Counted from the stretch's first letter, positions 16,443-24,194 are shown. The stretch: DNA of 64,000 bases from Variovorax sp. J22P240 (GCF_030316855.1 NZ_JASZYR010000001.1:124001-188000), one strand, 5' to 3'. The notes: generated from the sequence alone by a model not told the origin. Numbers and translations are program-made.

Positions 16443-16856
16443 TTACTTGGGATCGGGTTCGGTGATGAACCCGATCTTGCGCACGCCGGCTTCGCGCGCC
16501 GCCGACATGGCCTGCGCCACACGCTCATAGCGGACCGCCTTGTCACCGCGAATATGCAGTTCGGGCTGCGGGTCCTTGGCGGCTTCCGCGGCGAGACGCG
16601 TCTTCACGTCGGCGTCTTCGATCTTCTGCTCGTTCCAGTAATAGGTGCCGTCGGCTGCCACTGTGAACAGGATGTTCTGCGGCTTGGTCTGCTCCGGCTC
16701 GCTCGAGGCGCGGGGAAGGTCGATGTTCACCGCATGCTTCATCACGGGCACCGTGATGATGAAGATGATGAGGAGCACCAGCATGACGTCGACCAGCGGC
16801 GTCATGTTGATCTCGTTCATCACCTCATCGGGTTCGTCCTGTGTTCCGAAAGCCAT
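16443..16856 (-). CDS. exbD: Biopolymer transport protein ExbD
   Basis: A 137-residue inner-membrane protein of the TonB energising motor. There is a short cytoplasmic start, one membrane helix (MTPLVDVMLVLLIIFIITVP) with the essential Asp in LVDVMLVL, and a periplasmic domain ending VRKIGFITEPD. ExbD and ExbB form the proton channel that drives TonB. It sits five bases after exbB in the order tonB-exbB-exbD. Downstream is hemP with its own promoter. Confidence 0.95.
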   Translation of the reverse strand: MAFGTQDEPDEVMNEINMTPLVDVMLVLLIIFIITVPVMKHAVNIDLPRASSEPEQTKPQNILFTVAADGTYYWNEQKIEDADVKTRLAAEAAKDPQPELHIRGDKAVRYERVAQAMSAAREAGVRKIGFITEPDPK

Positions 16857-16861
16857 GGCGC

Positions 16862-17578
16862 TCAGCCTTTCTTGAGCGGAACGACCGTGGCTTCGACGCT
16901 GCCGCTTTGAACGCGCGCGCCGGTCACGAAGTAGGCATGCAGATCATGCGCAAAGCTGTTGAGCTTGGTCAGCACGAACTTGTTGCCGCGCACGAGTGCG
17001 TTGTAGCCCAGCACGGCGGGAATGGCGACCGCGAGGCCCAGCGCCGTCATGATCAGCGCTTCACCGATCGGACCGGCCACCTTGTCGATGGTTGCCTGGC
17101 CAGCAGTGCCGATGCTCATCAGTGCGTGATAAATGCCCCATACCGTGCCGAACAACCCGATGAACGGCGCCGTCGAGCCGACCGAAGCGAGGACGGCGAG
17201 ACCGGTCTGCAGGCGCGCCGTGAACTCGTCGATGCCGTTGCGCAGTGCGCGCGTGATCCAGTCGCTGACGTCGAGCGCATCATGAAGATGGGCCTTGGTG
17301 TTGCGATGGTGGGCGGCCGCTTCGCGACCTTCGAGGGCCAGTGCCCGGAACGGATTGCTGTCGTTCGTGCCCAGCTTGTTGAGTGCGGTGGCGAAGTCTT
17401 CGCTGTGCCAGAAGTCTTGCGAATGCGTCGCCTGGCGCTTGTACTTGATGACGTCGAGCGCCTTGATCAGGATCACGATCCATGATGCGAGGGACATGCC
17501 GATCAAGAGCAGCGCAACGGCCTTGGTGACGAAGTCGCCCTGATGCCATACGTTCATCAGGCCAAATTGGGAATCCAT
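16862..17578 (-). CDS. exbB: Biopolymer transport protein ExbB (MotA/TolQ/ExbB family)
   Basis: A 238-residue protein with three membrane helices: VTKAVALLLIGMSLASWIVIL near the start, then LASVGSTAPFIGLFGTVWGIYHALMSI, and EALIMTALGLAVAIPAVLGYNAL. The last two carry the family signature. The pore Thr and Glu residues of ExbB homologues lie in these helices (GEALIMTALG). It forms the ring around the ExbD dimer. The gene starts 20 bases after the tonB stop. Confidence 0.95.
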   Translation of the reverse strand: MDSQFGLMNVWHQGDFVTKAVALLLIGMSLASWIVILIKALDVIKYKRQATHSQDFWHSEDFATALNKLGTNDSNPFRALALEGREAAAHHRNTKAHLHDALDVSDWITRALRNGIDEFTARLQTGLAVLASVGSTAPFIGLFGTVWGIYHALMSIGTAGQATIDKVAGPIGEALIMTALGLAVAIPAVLGYNALVRGNKFVLTKLNSFAHDLHAYFVTGARVQSGSVEATVVPLKKG

Positions 17579-17598
17579 ACGAAGCTACTCCAGAGAAA

Positions 17599-18291
17599 TT
17601 AATTGAGAACCCAGTTGATCGGCACGTTGAACTCCATCGGTTCAACGACCCCGTTGCGTTTGCCCGGCACGAAGCGCCAACTCATCACGGCGGCACGTGC
17701 AGCGTCGTCCAGCCGTTCGTAGCCGCTTGACGTGCGAATGCTTGCTTGTTTGGGAAGCCCGTCGACGCCGATCAGGACACGCAGGACCGTCTTGCCTTGT
17801 TCGCCGAGGCGCCTGCTCATGGCAGGGTAGACCGGCTTCGGGTTCTGCAGATAGTCGGCGTTGCTGGACGGCAGTTGAATCGAAGTTGGCGCCGGCGGCG
17901 CGGGCGGAGGTGCCGGCGGCTCGGGCGGCGCCGGCGGTGCAATGGGCGCGGGTGGCGGTGGCGGTTCGACGCTGCCGGTCGGCGCGTTCGGCGCCGGTGT
18001 TGGCTTGGGTTCGCGAATCGCCTGCGGGCGCGGCGGAGGCGGTGTCTTGGTGATCTGCCGCTTGGGTTCGGGTGGCGGCGGAGGAGGAGGGGGCGGTTCG
18101 ACCGGCTTGGGCGGCTCGACGAACTCGCTCAGGATCGACACCGGAATGACCACCTCGGCGGCGCGGCGCAACAGCCCGCTTTGAAGCGCCCAGAGGGCGG
18201 CGACGTGAAAGAGCACCACGCCGCCTGCGATGATGGCGTTGCGCGAAAGGCCAAGGGCTGTGGGAGGGGGCGGAGAAAAGCGGCTAGACAC
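17599..18291 (-). CDS. tonB: Energy transducer TonB
   Basis: TonB links the ExbBD motor to outer-membrane receptors for siderophores and heme. The 230-residue form has an N-terminal membrane helix (NAIIAGGVVLFHVAALWALQ) with the conserved His used in proton coupling. A long Pro-rich span of about 90 residues follows, with Glu-Pro and Lys-Pro repeats, then the C-terminal domain with NPKPVYPAMSRRLGEQGKTV, VLIGVDGLPKQ, SGYERLDDAARAAVMSWRF and INWVLN. The start is uncertain: GTG at 18291 gives MSSRFSPPPP, the usual N-terminus, while a TTG at 18321 would add ten residues. Confidence 0.93.
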   Translation of the reverse strand: MSSRFSPPPPTALGLSRNAIIAGGVVLFHVAALWALQSGLLRRAAEVVIPVSILSEFVEPPKPVEPPPPPPPPPEPKRQITKTPPPPRPQAIREPKPTPAPNAPTGSVEPPPPPAPIAPPAPPEPPAPPPAPPAPTSIQLPSSNADYLQNPKPVYPAMSRRLGEQGKTVLRVLIGVDGLPKQASIRTSSGYERLDDAARAAVMSWRFVPGKRNGVVEPMEFNVPINWVLN

Positions 18292-18357
18292 AATCAACCA
18301 TTCGAGTGCGGACACCGTCAAAGGTGCCCCGATGCAGCAAAACCGCTACGCCAATTA

Positions 18358-18432
18358 CTACTTGCGAAAAATCCACCAGACCGAGCTGGCGACGAAGATC
18401 AGGCTACCGCCGAGGGCCGCGAAGAGTTCCAT
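18358..18432 (-). CDS. Possible 24-residue membrane microprotein
   Basis: A short open frame encodes MELFAALGGSLIFVASSVWW plus four residues ending in RK. The hydrophobic helix with a basic end is typical of small membrane proteins. It overlaps the last 34 bases of bfd in another frame, and a good ribosome site (AAGGA) lies about eleven bases before its ATG. It sits between bfd and tonB on the same strand. No family is recognised; it may be a chance frame. Confidence 0.35.
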   Translation of the reverse strand: MELFAALGGSLIFVASSVWWIFRK

Positions 18433-18671
18433 GCGTTGCTTTCCTTGATGGAATTGGCAAGCTGGATCGCCACCGGCCCTGTTTCGCGATGAAGCGCGGC
18501 GACCGGATGCGAGATGCTGCACTGCGCGACCACGTCGCGCGCGCAACCTTCGCACTGGCCGCACTGGGTGGCCACGCCGAGTTCAAACTGCACTTCGTCG
18601 AAAGTCATGCCGGCTCGCACGTGACGTGCGATTTCTCGGTCGGAGACTCGGCGACATACGCAAACGATCAT
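18399..18671 (-). CDS. bfd: Bacterioferritin-associated ferredoxin
   Basis: A 90-residue [2Fe-2S] protein with the Bfd ligand pattern Cys4-x-Cys6 (VCVCRRVS) and Cys37-x2-Cys40 (CGQCEGC), plus one extra Cys43. Bfd docks on bacterioferritin and passes electrons to its heme to release stored iron. The first 60 residues match the family; the C-terminal tail after ISHPVAALH is longer than in E. coli Bfd (64 residues). Bacterioferritin itself is encoded 5.5 kb away at 24195-24671. A promoter with an inverted repeat precedes the gene. Confidence 0.9.
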   Translation of the reverse strand: MIVCVCRRVSDREIARHVRAGMTFDEVQFELGVATQCGQCEGCARDVVAQCSISHPVAALHRETGPVAIQLANSIKESNAWNSSRPSAVA

Positions 18672-18714
18672 GGCGGTGAGAGCGGCTGTTGGCTGGCTGT
18701 TTGAAGAGGATTCG

Positions 18715-18744
18715 ATTATAAATACGAATTCTTCGCATTTGCAA
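18715..18744 (-). promoter_or_regulatory. bfd promoter with internal inverted repeat
   Basis: On the minus strand TTGCAA (18744-18739) and a perfect TATAAT (18720-18715) are 18 bases apart. Overlapping the spacer and the edges of both hexamers is AAATACGAA-TTC-TTCGCATTT (18720-18740 on the plus strand), a nine-base inverted repeat with one mismatch and a three-base centre. It resembles neither the Fur nor the OxyR consensus closely. A regulator bound there would block RNA polymerase. Confidence 0.6.
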
Positions 18745-18786
18745 TAACTATCGTGTCTTCAGGGTCGGCCCGCCAACGCCAAGCCC

Positions 18787-19467
18787 TCAGACCTCAGACC
18801 ACATGCGCAGGAGATTGTGGTACTGGCCGGTGAGCGCGACGGATTCTTCGCATTCTCCGAGGCGACCGCGCAGTTTCTGGATCACCTGGTCCATTTCGAA
18901 CAGCATGGAGCGCTGTCGGTCGTCGCGCACCATGCTTTGCAGCCAGAAGAACGAGCAGACACGCGCACCGGCCGTTACTGGGTGGACGCGGTGCAAGCTG
19001 CTGGACGGATACAGGATCAGGTCGCCCGCCGGCAGCTTGACCTCGTGCGTGCCATAGGTGTCGACCACCTCGAGTTCGCCGCCCTCGTAGTCCTCCGGAT
19101 CGCACAGGAACAGCGTGCAGGACAGGTCGGTGCGCAACTGCTCGCCGCTGCCCGGTACCGAGCGCACCGAGCCGTCGACATGCAGGCCGTAGTGCTCGCC
19201 GCCCTCGTAGCGATTGAACAATGGCGGCACGAAGCGCAAGGGCAGGGCGGCCGAGAAGAAAAGTGGATTGCGTGCCAGGGCGCCGAGGATCGTCCTGCCA
19301 AGTTCGCGGCCGACCGGGGATTGCTCAGGCAACTGCCGGTTGCGCTTGACCATCGCCCCTTGGTCGCCAACGGTCTCGCGTCCATCTACCCAGTCGGTAG
19401 CGTCCAGGCCGGCGCGAATCTCACGCACTTGATCTGTGCTGAGAACTTCGGGCACATGCAACATCAT
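18787..19467 (-). CDS. piuC: Fe(II)/2-oxoglutarate PKHD-type hydroxylase (PiuC/YbiX family)
   Basis: A 226-residue dioxygenase with the prolyl-4-hydroxylase-like fold. The iron ligands are His96 and Asp98 (YGLHVDGS) and the later His in SSLHRVHPV, followed by the oxoglutarate-binding basic residue. Other family blocks are [46 protein letters not shown] and [15 protein letters not shown]. These genes are commonly iron-regulated and lie beside siderophore receptors such as PiuA/Fiu; no receptor gene is in this window. The physiological substrate is unknown. ATGATG at 19467 offers two starts, with GAGGAA upstream. Confidence 0.9.
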   Translation of the reverse strand: MMLHVPEVLSTDQVREIRAGLDATDWVDGRETVGDQGAMVKRNRQLPEQSPVGRELGRTILGALARNPLFFSAALPLRFVPPLFNRYEGGEHYGLHVDGSVRSVPGSGEQLRTDLSCTLFLCDPEDYEGGELEVVDTYGTHEVKLPAGDLILYPSSSLHRVHPVTAGARVCSFFWLQSMVRDDRQRSMLFEMDQVIQKLRGRLGECEESVALTGQYHNLLRMWSEV

Positions 19468-19568
19468 CTTGCGGATTCCTCAAAGAAATAGCCCCGCCCA
19501 AGGGGCCGAATGCGAGTGTCGCACCGAGGGGACGCGACTGGATGGACCGGGGAAGGCAACTTCACGGC

Positions 19569-20933
19569 TCAATAGACGTCGCGGCAATACCTTCCGCTGG
19601 ACAAGAGCTCGCCCATGACGGACTCCCCGACGATCTGGCGCAGCGCCGCGTCGACGCCACCCGCCATGCCCTGCAGGCTGCCACATACGTAGATCGCGGC
19701 ATCGCGCGTAACCCAGGCGCGCACTTCCTCGTGCAGTTGCAGCAGGCGATGCTGAACATAGAGCCGCTCGGACTGATCGCGCGAAAACACCATGTCGACC
19801 CGTTGCAGAACCCCGCTGTGCTGCCAGGCTTCGATTTCGTCGCGGCAGAGGAAGTCGTGCTGCACATTGCGCTCGCCGAATACCAGCCAGTTGTCCTGTC
19901 GACCCATAGCCGCACGGGCCCGCAGGTGGCTGCGGAGGCCAGCCAGGCCGGTGCCGTTGCCGATCAGCAGCAAGGGGCGGCGCGCGTTCTCGCCAAGGCG
20001 AAAGCCGCGGTGCGGGCGCAGGCGCAACTGAATCGTGTCGCCCAGGCTCAGCGTCGACGTCAGCAGCCCGGATGCGGCGCCGAGGGTGCCGTCCTGATGC
20101 TGCTCTTGCCGCACCAGGAGCTGCAGTTCGCCGTCGGCGGCGATGGAGGCGATCGAGTAGTCGCGGGGCCGTCCGGAATCGCTCGCGAGCGCCAGTTGCG
20201 CGATGTCGCCGGACTCCCAGTCGGGCGCCGGAGCGGCCGCCGGCGTGAAGGCCAGCAAATAGACCGGGGCACCCGCGCTGCCACGGTTCAGCAGGCGGCG
20301 CGAGGCGAGGCGCCAGGATGCGTCTCGCGTCTCTGGAGTGTCCGCCGTGGAGGTGTCGGGGCTGCTGCCGCATCGCGCTTGCCATTCAGCCAGCGTGGCT
20401 GGGTCCGCGTTGTCGACTTCGATGCGCTCGAAGGCACGTGTCGCGCCAGCCGCGTGGAGCCATTCGTCGAGCTGGCGCCCGAAGCGGCAGAAGTTGGCGT
20501 ACTGCCGGTCGCCGAGCGCCAGCACCGCATAGCGCAGGGATGACAACTCGGCCCGCACACCCATCACGCGCTCCGCGAACACGCTGGCGCCATCGGGCGC
20601 GTCGCCTTCGCCATAGGTGCTGGCTATGAACAGGGCCCGTGGCGCGCTGCGGAGCATGGCCGTGTCGACATCGTTGAGCGCAAGCACGCGGGCGGGCGTA
20701 CCGGCCTCGTGCAGCCATCGACCGGTCTGCCAGGCGAGGGCTTCAGCCTGTCCAGTCTGGCTGGCAAACAGCACCAGGGTCGCCGCGCCAGGCTGGTTGC
20801 CGGCCAGCGCCGCTGCCCGGCGGGCCGTGGCGTCGCGCAGTTGCCGCTGGCGCCAGTAGATGGTGGTGCACAACACGACATAGGCGAGCACGGTCAGGCT
20901 CGCGGCCAGCGCTCGCAGGGTGGGCTCGGTCAT
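19569..20933 (-). CDS. Membrane-anchored CysJ-like NADPH flavoprotein reductase
   Basis: A 454-residue diflavin reductase resembling the sulfite reductase flavoprotein. One N-terminal membrane helix lies at about residues 8-26 (LAASLTVLAYVVLCTTIYW). The flavodoxin domain begins LVLFASQTGQAEALA with YGEGDAPDG and LGDRQYANFC. An FAD domain follows with RDYSIASI, and the NADPH domain has LIGNGTGLAGLRSHLRAR, IYVCGSLQGMA and the ending SSGRYCRDVY. The connecting FAD region is shorter than in CysJ (about 600 residues). No sulfite reductase hemoprotein is nearby. Its ATG overlaps the apbE stop, tying it to the PepSY/DUF2271/DUF4198/apbE operon. I infer that it feeds NADPH electrons to the PepSY membrane protein for ferric reduction. 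Confidence 0.88.
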   Translation of the reverse strand: MTEPTLRALAASLTVLAYVVLCTTIYWRQRQLRDATARRAAALAGNQPGAATLVLFASQTGQAEALAWQTGRWLHEAGTPARVLALNDVDTAMLRSAPRALFIASTYGEGDAPDGASVFAERVMGVRAELSSLRYAVLALGDRQYANFCRFGRQLDEWLHAAGATRAFERIEVDNADPATLAEWQARCGSSPDTSTADTPETRDASWRLASRRLLNRGSAGAPVYLLAFTPAAAPAPDWESGDIAQLALASDSGRPRDYSIASIAADGELQLLVRQEQHQDGTLGAASGLLTSTLSLGDTIQLRLRPHRGFRLGENARRPLLLIGNGTGLAGLRSHLRARAAMGRQDNWLVFGERNVQHDFLCRDEIEAWQHSGVLQRVDMVFSRDQSERLYVQHRLLQLHEEVRAWVTRDAAIYVCGSLQGMAGGVDAALRQIVGESVMGELLSSGRYCRDVY

Positions 20934-21844
20934 GGGGCGGAGTCGCTGAGTACGGGCCAGCGGTCGCTGGCGAGTCGCTGCGGCCCATCGGCGCCGCGGC
21001 AGACGAACAGCGCGGCGATGCTGTGCCGCCGGGCGAAGGCCAGGCCCTCTTGTGGACCGAGCACGGTCAGCACCGTCGCCAGTGCGTCGGCCTGCATGCA
21101 GGCCTGGTGCAGTACCGTCACCGAGCCCAGGGCGTGGATGCTCGGTTCTCCGGTACGAGGATCGAGCGTGTGAGACCAGCGCCGGCCCTGGTGCTCGCGC
21201 ACGTGCCAGCGGTCGCCGGAGGTTGCGATCGCCATGTCTTCGAGTGGCATTCGCAGGGGGGGCACTGTTGATGCTTCTATCGACACTCGCCAGGGTTGGC
21301 CGTCAGGCCGCCTTCCAGCGGCACGCAGTTCGCCGCCGACCTCGAACAGGAAGTCGGACAGTCCGAGAGCCCGCAGTCCGGCGGCGCCCAGATCGACCGC
21401 GAAGCCCTTCGCGATGCCCGAAAGGTCGAGCGAGGCTCTACCTGGCTGCACGAGGCTGCGCGTGGCAAGGTCGAACCTCAGGCGCTGCCAGCCTACCTGT
21501 CCGCGCGCGTGCGCGAGCGCGGCTGGAGAAGGCGGAGCGATGGCTGATGCGCCGGCATGCGCGCCGAATCCCCAAAGCGCGACCAACGGACCGATGCTCG
21601 GATCGATCGCGCCCTCACTGGCGGCCGCCCAGTCGAGCGCGCAGGCCAGCACTTCGGCGAATTCGGGATCGAGCAGGTGCCGACTGCCGGTATCAGAGCG
21701 GTTGAAGCGACTGATGGCCGAATCGGCCTCCCACGTGCTCATCTGCGCGACTACGCGGTCGAGAGCGCCCTGCACGCTGGCGCGCACCTCGTCGAGCGCC
21801 ATCATGCGTGGGTTGTCGAAGCGAAGCGACCAGGTCGTGCCCAT
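20930..21844 (-). CDS. apbE: FAD:protein FMN transferase ApbE
   Basis: ApbE moves FMN from FAD onto Thr or Ser of target flavoproteins. From the ATG at 21844 the protein has 304 residues, beginning with the conserved MGTTWSLRF and continuing with MSTWEADSAISRFN, the Gly-rich LDLSGIAKGFAVDLG, LFEVGGELRAAG, and the metal/FAD site SHTLDPRTGEP then ADALATVLTVLG. The frame stays open upstream to about 21973 without ATG, GTG or TTG, and that stretch (residues like RRADPPTLQSLAGRT) joins smoothly to the conserved start. A non-standard CTG start at 21973 overlapping the DUF4198 stop is therefore possible. Neither form shows a signal peptide or lipobox, unlike exported ApbE. Confidence 0.9.
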   Translation of the reverse strand: MGTTWSLRFDNPRMMALDEVRASVQGALDRVVAQMSTWEADSAISRFNRSDTGSRHLLDPEFAEVLACALDWAAASEGAIDPSIGPLVALWGFGAHAGASAIAPPSPAALAHARGQVGWQRLRFDLATRSLVQPGRASLDLSGIAKGFAVDLGAAGLRALGLSDFLFEVGGELRAAGRRPDGQPWRVSIEASTVPPLRMPLEDMAIATSGDRWHVREHQGRRWSHTLDPRTGEPSIHALGSVTVLHQACMQADALATVLTVLGPQEGLAFARRHSIAALFVCRGADGPQRLASDRWPVLSDSAP

Positions 21845-21969
21845 GGTGCGGCCCGCCAGGGACTGCAGCGTCGGCGGATCGGCGCGGCGCGGCTGCGGCG
21901 TATTGGCGTAGCCGCCAGCGCGCCAGGTTGCGAACGAGGGGCGTTGCGCGGCCGGATCGTTGCTGGGAC

Positions 21970-22773
21970 TCAGGGCATCACTTCCAGGGTGGCGGCGTAA
22001 CTCAGGCGGCGTTCCTTGGCCTTCGGCGCCGAGGTCTTCTGGTCCGTCGTGTTGACATCGAGCCAGTACATGCCGGCTACCGGCCAGGTCACGCTGAACT
22101 GGCCCTTGGCGTCTGTCTTGATCTTGAGCTCGTCGAGCTTGTCGCGGTAACGTGTGTTGCCCAGCGTCACCGTGACCTCGAGATCCTTGGCCGGCTGGCC
22201 GTCGAGTTGCAGGGTGAAGCTCGTCTTCTCGCCCTTGACCAGGTCGGTCGGGTTGGCCGAAATCAGTTCGAGGCCCTTGCCGGTCGGGCGCAGCGCACTG
22301 GGCTTGCCGACGGTGATGAAAGTCTCGTTGCGGCCCGCCGATTGCGTGATCTCGACCTCCTGCGCATCGGCCGGGATCTGGCCGGCGATGTTCTCTGCCG
22401 TCCCACGGGCGCGCTTGGCTTGGCCGGTGGCCTTGTCCTTCCAGCGTGCGAAGACGCCGTCGTTGACGAGTGCCACACGGTACGTGCCGGACTGCGTGAG
22501 GTTCAGGTCGAACACGCTGCGCAGCTTGCCCTTGAACATGTTCTCGGGCTTCACCGTGCTGCCGTCGGGCGCGGTGACGGCCAGGCTGTCCAGGTTCAGC
22601 GGGTTGTGATTGAAGAAGAACAGGTCGTTCGACACCGCGGCGTCGACCGTGATCCAGTCGGCCTTCGACAGCACGGTGCTCGAAGGCATCAGCCAGGCAT
22701 TGTGGGCCTGGACGGCGGCGGTGCCGGCGCAGAGGGCGAGGCCGAGGGCAAGGGTGCGAAGGGAGAGCTTCAT
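21970..22773 (-). CDS. DUF4198 periplasmic protein
   Basis: A 267-residue secreted protein. The signal peptide MKLSLRTLALGLALCAGTAA-VQA should be cleaved before His24, giving mature HNAWLMPSS. An N-terminal His followed by an aromatic-Leu-Pro pattern is usual in DUF4198 and NikM-like proteins, which hints at metal binding through the free N-terminus. The rest is rich in beta structure, with DGSTVKPENMFKGK and a C-terminal Ig-like domain (LEVTVTLGN to WPVAGMYWLDVNTTD). It lies between the DUF2271 and apbE genes, so it is probably the periplasmic partner of the flavin module. No enzyme activity is known. Confidence 0.85.
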   Translation of the reverse strand: MKLSLRTLALGLALCAGTAAVQAHNAWLMPSSTVLSKADWITVDAAVSNDLFFFNHNPLNLDSLAVTAPDGSTVKPENMFKGKLRSVFDLNLTQSGTYRVALVNDGVFARWKDKATGQAKRARGTAENIAGQIPADAQEVEITQSAGRNETFITVGKPSALRPTGKGLELISANPTDLVKGEKTSFTLQLDGQPAKDLEVTVTLGNTRYRDKLDELKIKTDAKGQFSVTWPVAGMYWLDVNTTDQKTSAPKAKERRLSYAATLEVMP

Positions 22774-22807
22774 GATGGGATTCCGGTGAGGATGTAGGAA
22801 GAAGAAC

Positions 22808-23332
22808 TCAGGGCTTGAGTTCGAGCGTGACGGCTCCGAGCTCGCTGTTGCCTGCGGCCTGCGACTGCTCGGCCTTCGCCGGTGGCCACTGAAAGGGAAT
22901 GCTCACGATCTCGCGGCCGCCGACCTCGCGCGCGGCCTCGACATACAGCTTGTAGGCCCCGGGGGCCAGCTTCGGCAGCATCACCGAACCCTCGGAGAAC
23001 GCGATCTGGTGCTTGCCGGCGGGGCGGGTGGCGCTGCTCACGCCATCGATCGGCATTTCCAGGTCGCGGCCGGTGCGTCGCCACCACTGGCGCATGTCCT
23101 TGAGCCACTTGGTGCCTTCGCCCTCGGCATTGCCGCCCTTGTTCTTGACGTCGTACCAGACCGCGAGCGTGCTGGCCACCGACTGGTCGGGCCGCTCGAT
23201 CCAGGCGGCCACGTAGGGACGGTGGTACTCGGACACATTGAGCCGCGGCACTTCGATGTTGACCGTGAGCCCCGCAGCGAAGGCCGGCGCGCCGAATAGT
23301 GCGGCGAGCGCGAGGGAGTAACGAACTTGCAC
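22808..23332 (-). CDS. DUF2271 periplasmic protein with flavinylation-type motif
   Basis: A 174-residue secreted protein starting at GTG. The signal peptide MQVRYSLALAALFGAPAFAA is followed by a beta-rich domain: TVNIEVPRLNVSEYHRPYVA, LAVWYDVKNK, KWLKDMRQWWRRTG. The key element is DGVSSATRPAG, with Asp96 and Thr102 (codons at 23027-23047). It matches the D-x-x-[ST]-x-A-T pattern that ApbE uses to attach FMN in NqrC and RnfG. ApbE is encoded two genes downstream, so covalent FMN on Thr102 is likely. I infer that this is the periplasmic electron carrier of the module. Confidence 0.87.
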   Translation of the reverse strand: MQVRYSLALAALFGAPAFAAGLTVNIEVPRLNVSEYHRPYVAAWIERPDQSVASTLAVWYDVKNKGGNAEGEGTKWLKDMRQWWRRTGRDLEMPIDGVSSATRPAGKHQIAFSEGSVMLPKLAPGAYKLYVEAAREVGGREIVSIPFQWPPAKAEQSQAAGNSELGAVTLELKP

Positions 23333-23351
23333 GAAAACCTTCTTTCCTGGA

Positions 23352-23996
23352 TCAGTGGATGAACAGCAGCGCGAGCAGCACCGGTATCACGAGGCCCATC
23401 CCGACCATCGGCCAGGTGAAAGGCCGGTTGCCGGCGTGCATCTTGAGAATGAAAAGCCCGGTGATCGAGAACACCAGCGTGGCGGCGGCAAAGATGTCGA
23501 TGAACCAACTCCATGCGGCGCCGCTGTTGCGGCCCTTGTGCAGGTCATTGAAGTAGGACAGCCAGCCGCGGTCGGTGCGTTCGTACTCGGCCTCGCCGTC
23601 GGCCAGGCTGAGCCGCAGCCAGGCATCGCCGCCGGGGCGGGGCAGGGAAAGGTAGATCTCGTCGTCCGACCATTCGGCCTCGCGGCCCGCTGTGTCGATC
23701 GACCACTGCTTGTGGATCCACTGCTGCAGGTCGGCGGGCAGTTCGGCCTTGCCCTTGTTGGCCTTTGCCTCGGGCAGTTGCTTCAGCAGCGCTGCGCGCA
23801 GGACATCGTCGGCCGTGGCGGTCCGGCTCGTCACCTTGGGCTTGGCTTCGATGCTGGCCGCATGGTTGAGCGTGAAGCCGGTGATGCCAAATAGCAGCAG
23901 GCCGATCAGGCAGAGCGCCGAACTCACCCAGTGCCATTCGTGCAGGGTCTTGAGCCAATAGGCGCGTCGGCGGTTGTCGGTGGGAGCTGCGGTCAT
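23352..23996 (-). CDS. PepSY-associated TM-helix membrane protein
   Basis: A 214-residue inner-membrane protein. Helix one follows LKTLHEWHWVSSALCLIGLLLFGITGF and ends at LNHAAS. A periplasmic PepSY-like segment of about 100 residues follows, then a helix around WFIDIFAAATLVFSITGLFIL and a last helix GMGLVIPVLLALLFIH. Conserved His residues lie at the membrane faces (LHEWHW, LNHAAS, NDLHKGR) and could ligate heme, as in PepSY-type ferric reductases. It is the first gene of a minus-strand operon with DUF2271, DUF4198, apbE and the CysJ-like reductase. A Fur-like site stands 25 bases upstream. Confidence 0.88.
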   Translation of the reverse strand: MTAAPTDNRRRAYWLKTLHEWHWVSSALCLIGLLLFGITGFTLNHAASIEAKPKVTSRTATADDVLRAALLKQLPEAKANKGKAELPADLQQWIHKQWSIDTAGREAEWSDDEIYLSLPRPGGDAWLRLSLADGEAEYERTDRGWLSYFNDLHKGRNSGAAWSWFIDIFAAATLVFSITGLFILKMHAGNRPFTWPMVGMGLVIPVLLALLFIH

Positions 23997-24021
23997 CGAA
24001 GGCGACGATTCTAGCCTTACA

Positions 24022-24040
24022 GATGAGAATGAATGTTATT
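24022..24040. promoter_or_regulatory. Fur-box-like site upstream of the PepSY operon
   Basis: GATGAGAATGAATGTTATT on the plus strand; read on the minus strand it agrees with the 19-base Fur consensus at 11 positions, strongest at both ends. It lies 25 bases before the PepSY start codon in an AT-rich patch, where the promoter should be. The match is moderate, but the operon content (iron reduction) supports it. Confidence 0.55.
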
Positions 24041-24147
24041 TGCGAGATCGTGGATCAAGAGTCGCCAGGGAGGCCGAGGTACCTGGGCGCCTCGTCGTCG
24101 CTAAGTCGAATGCTCCGAAATTGATAGCGGTGAAGTTTCGTAAAGGC

Positions 24148-24174
24148 GAAAAAAAGCGGGGCTGGGCCCCGCTT
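24148..24174 (-). terminator. Terminator after bfr
   Basis: On the minus strand AAGCGGGGC-CCA-GCCCCGCTT, a perfect nine-base stem, runs into seven T. It lies 20 bases past the bacterioferritin stop and separates it from the PepSY operon. Confidence 0.9.
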
Positions 24175-24194
24175 GGATGGTGCGTGTCGCGCGC

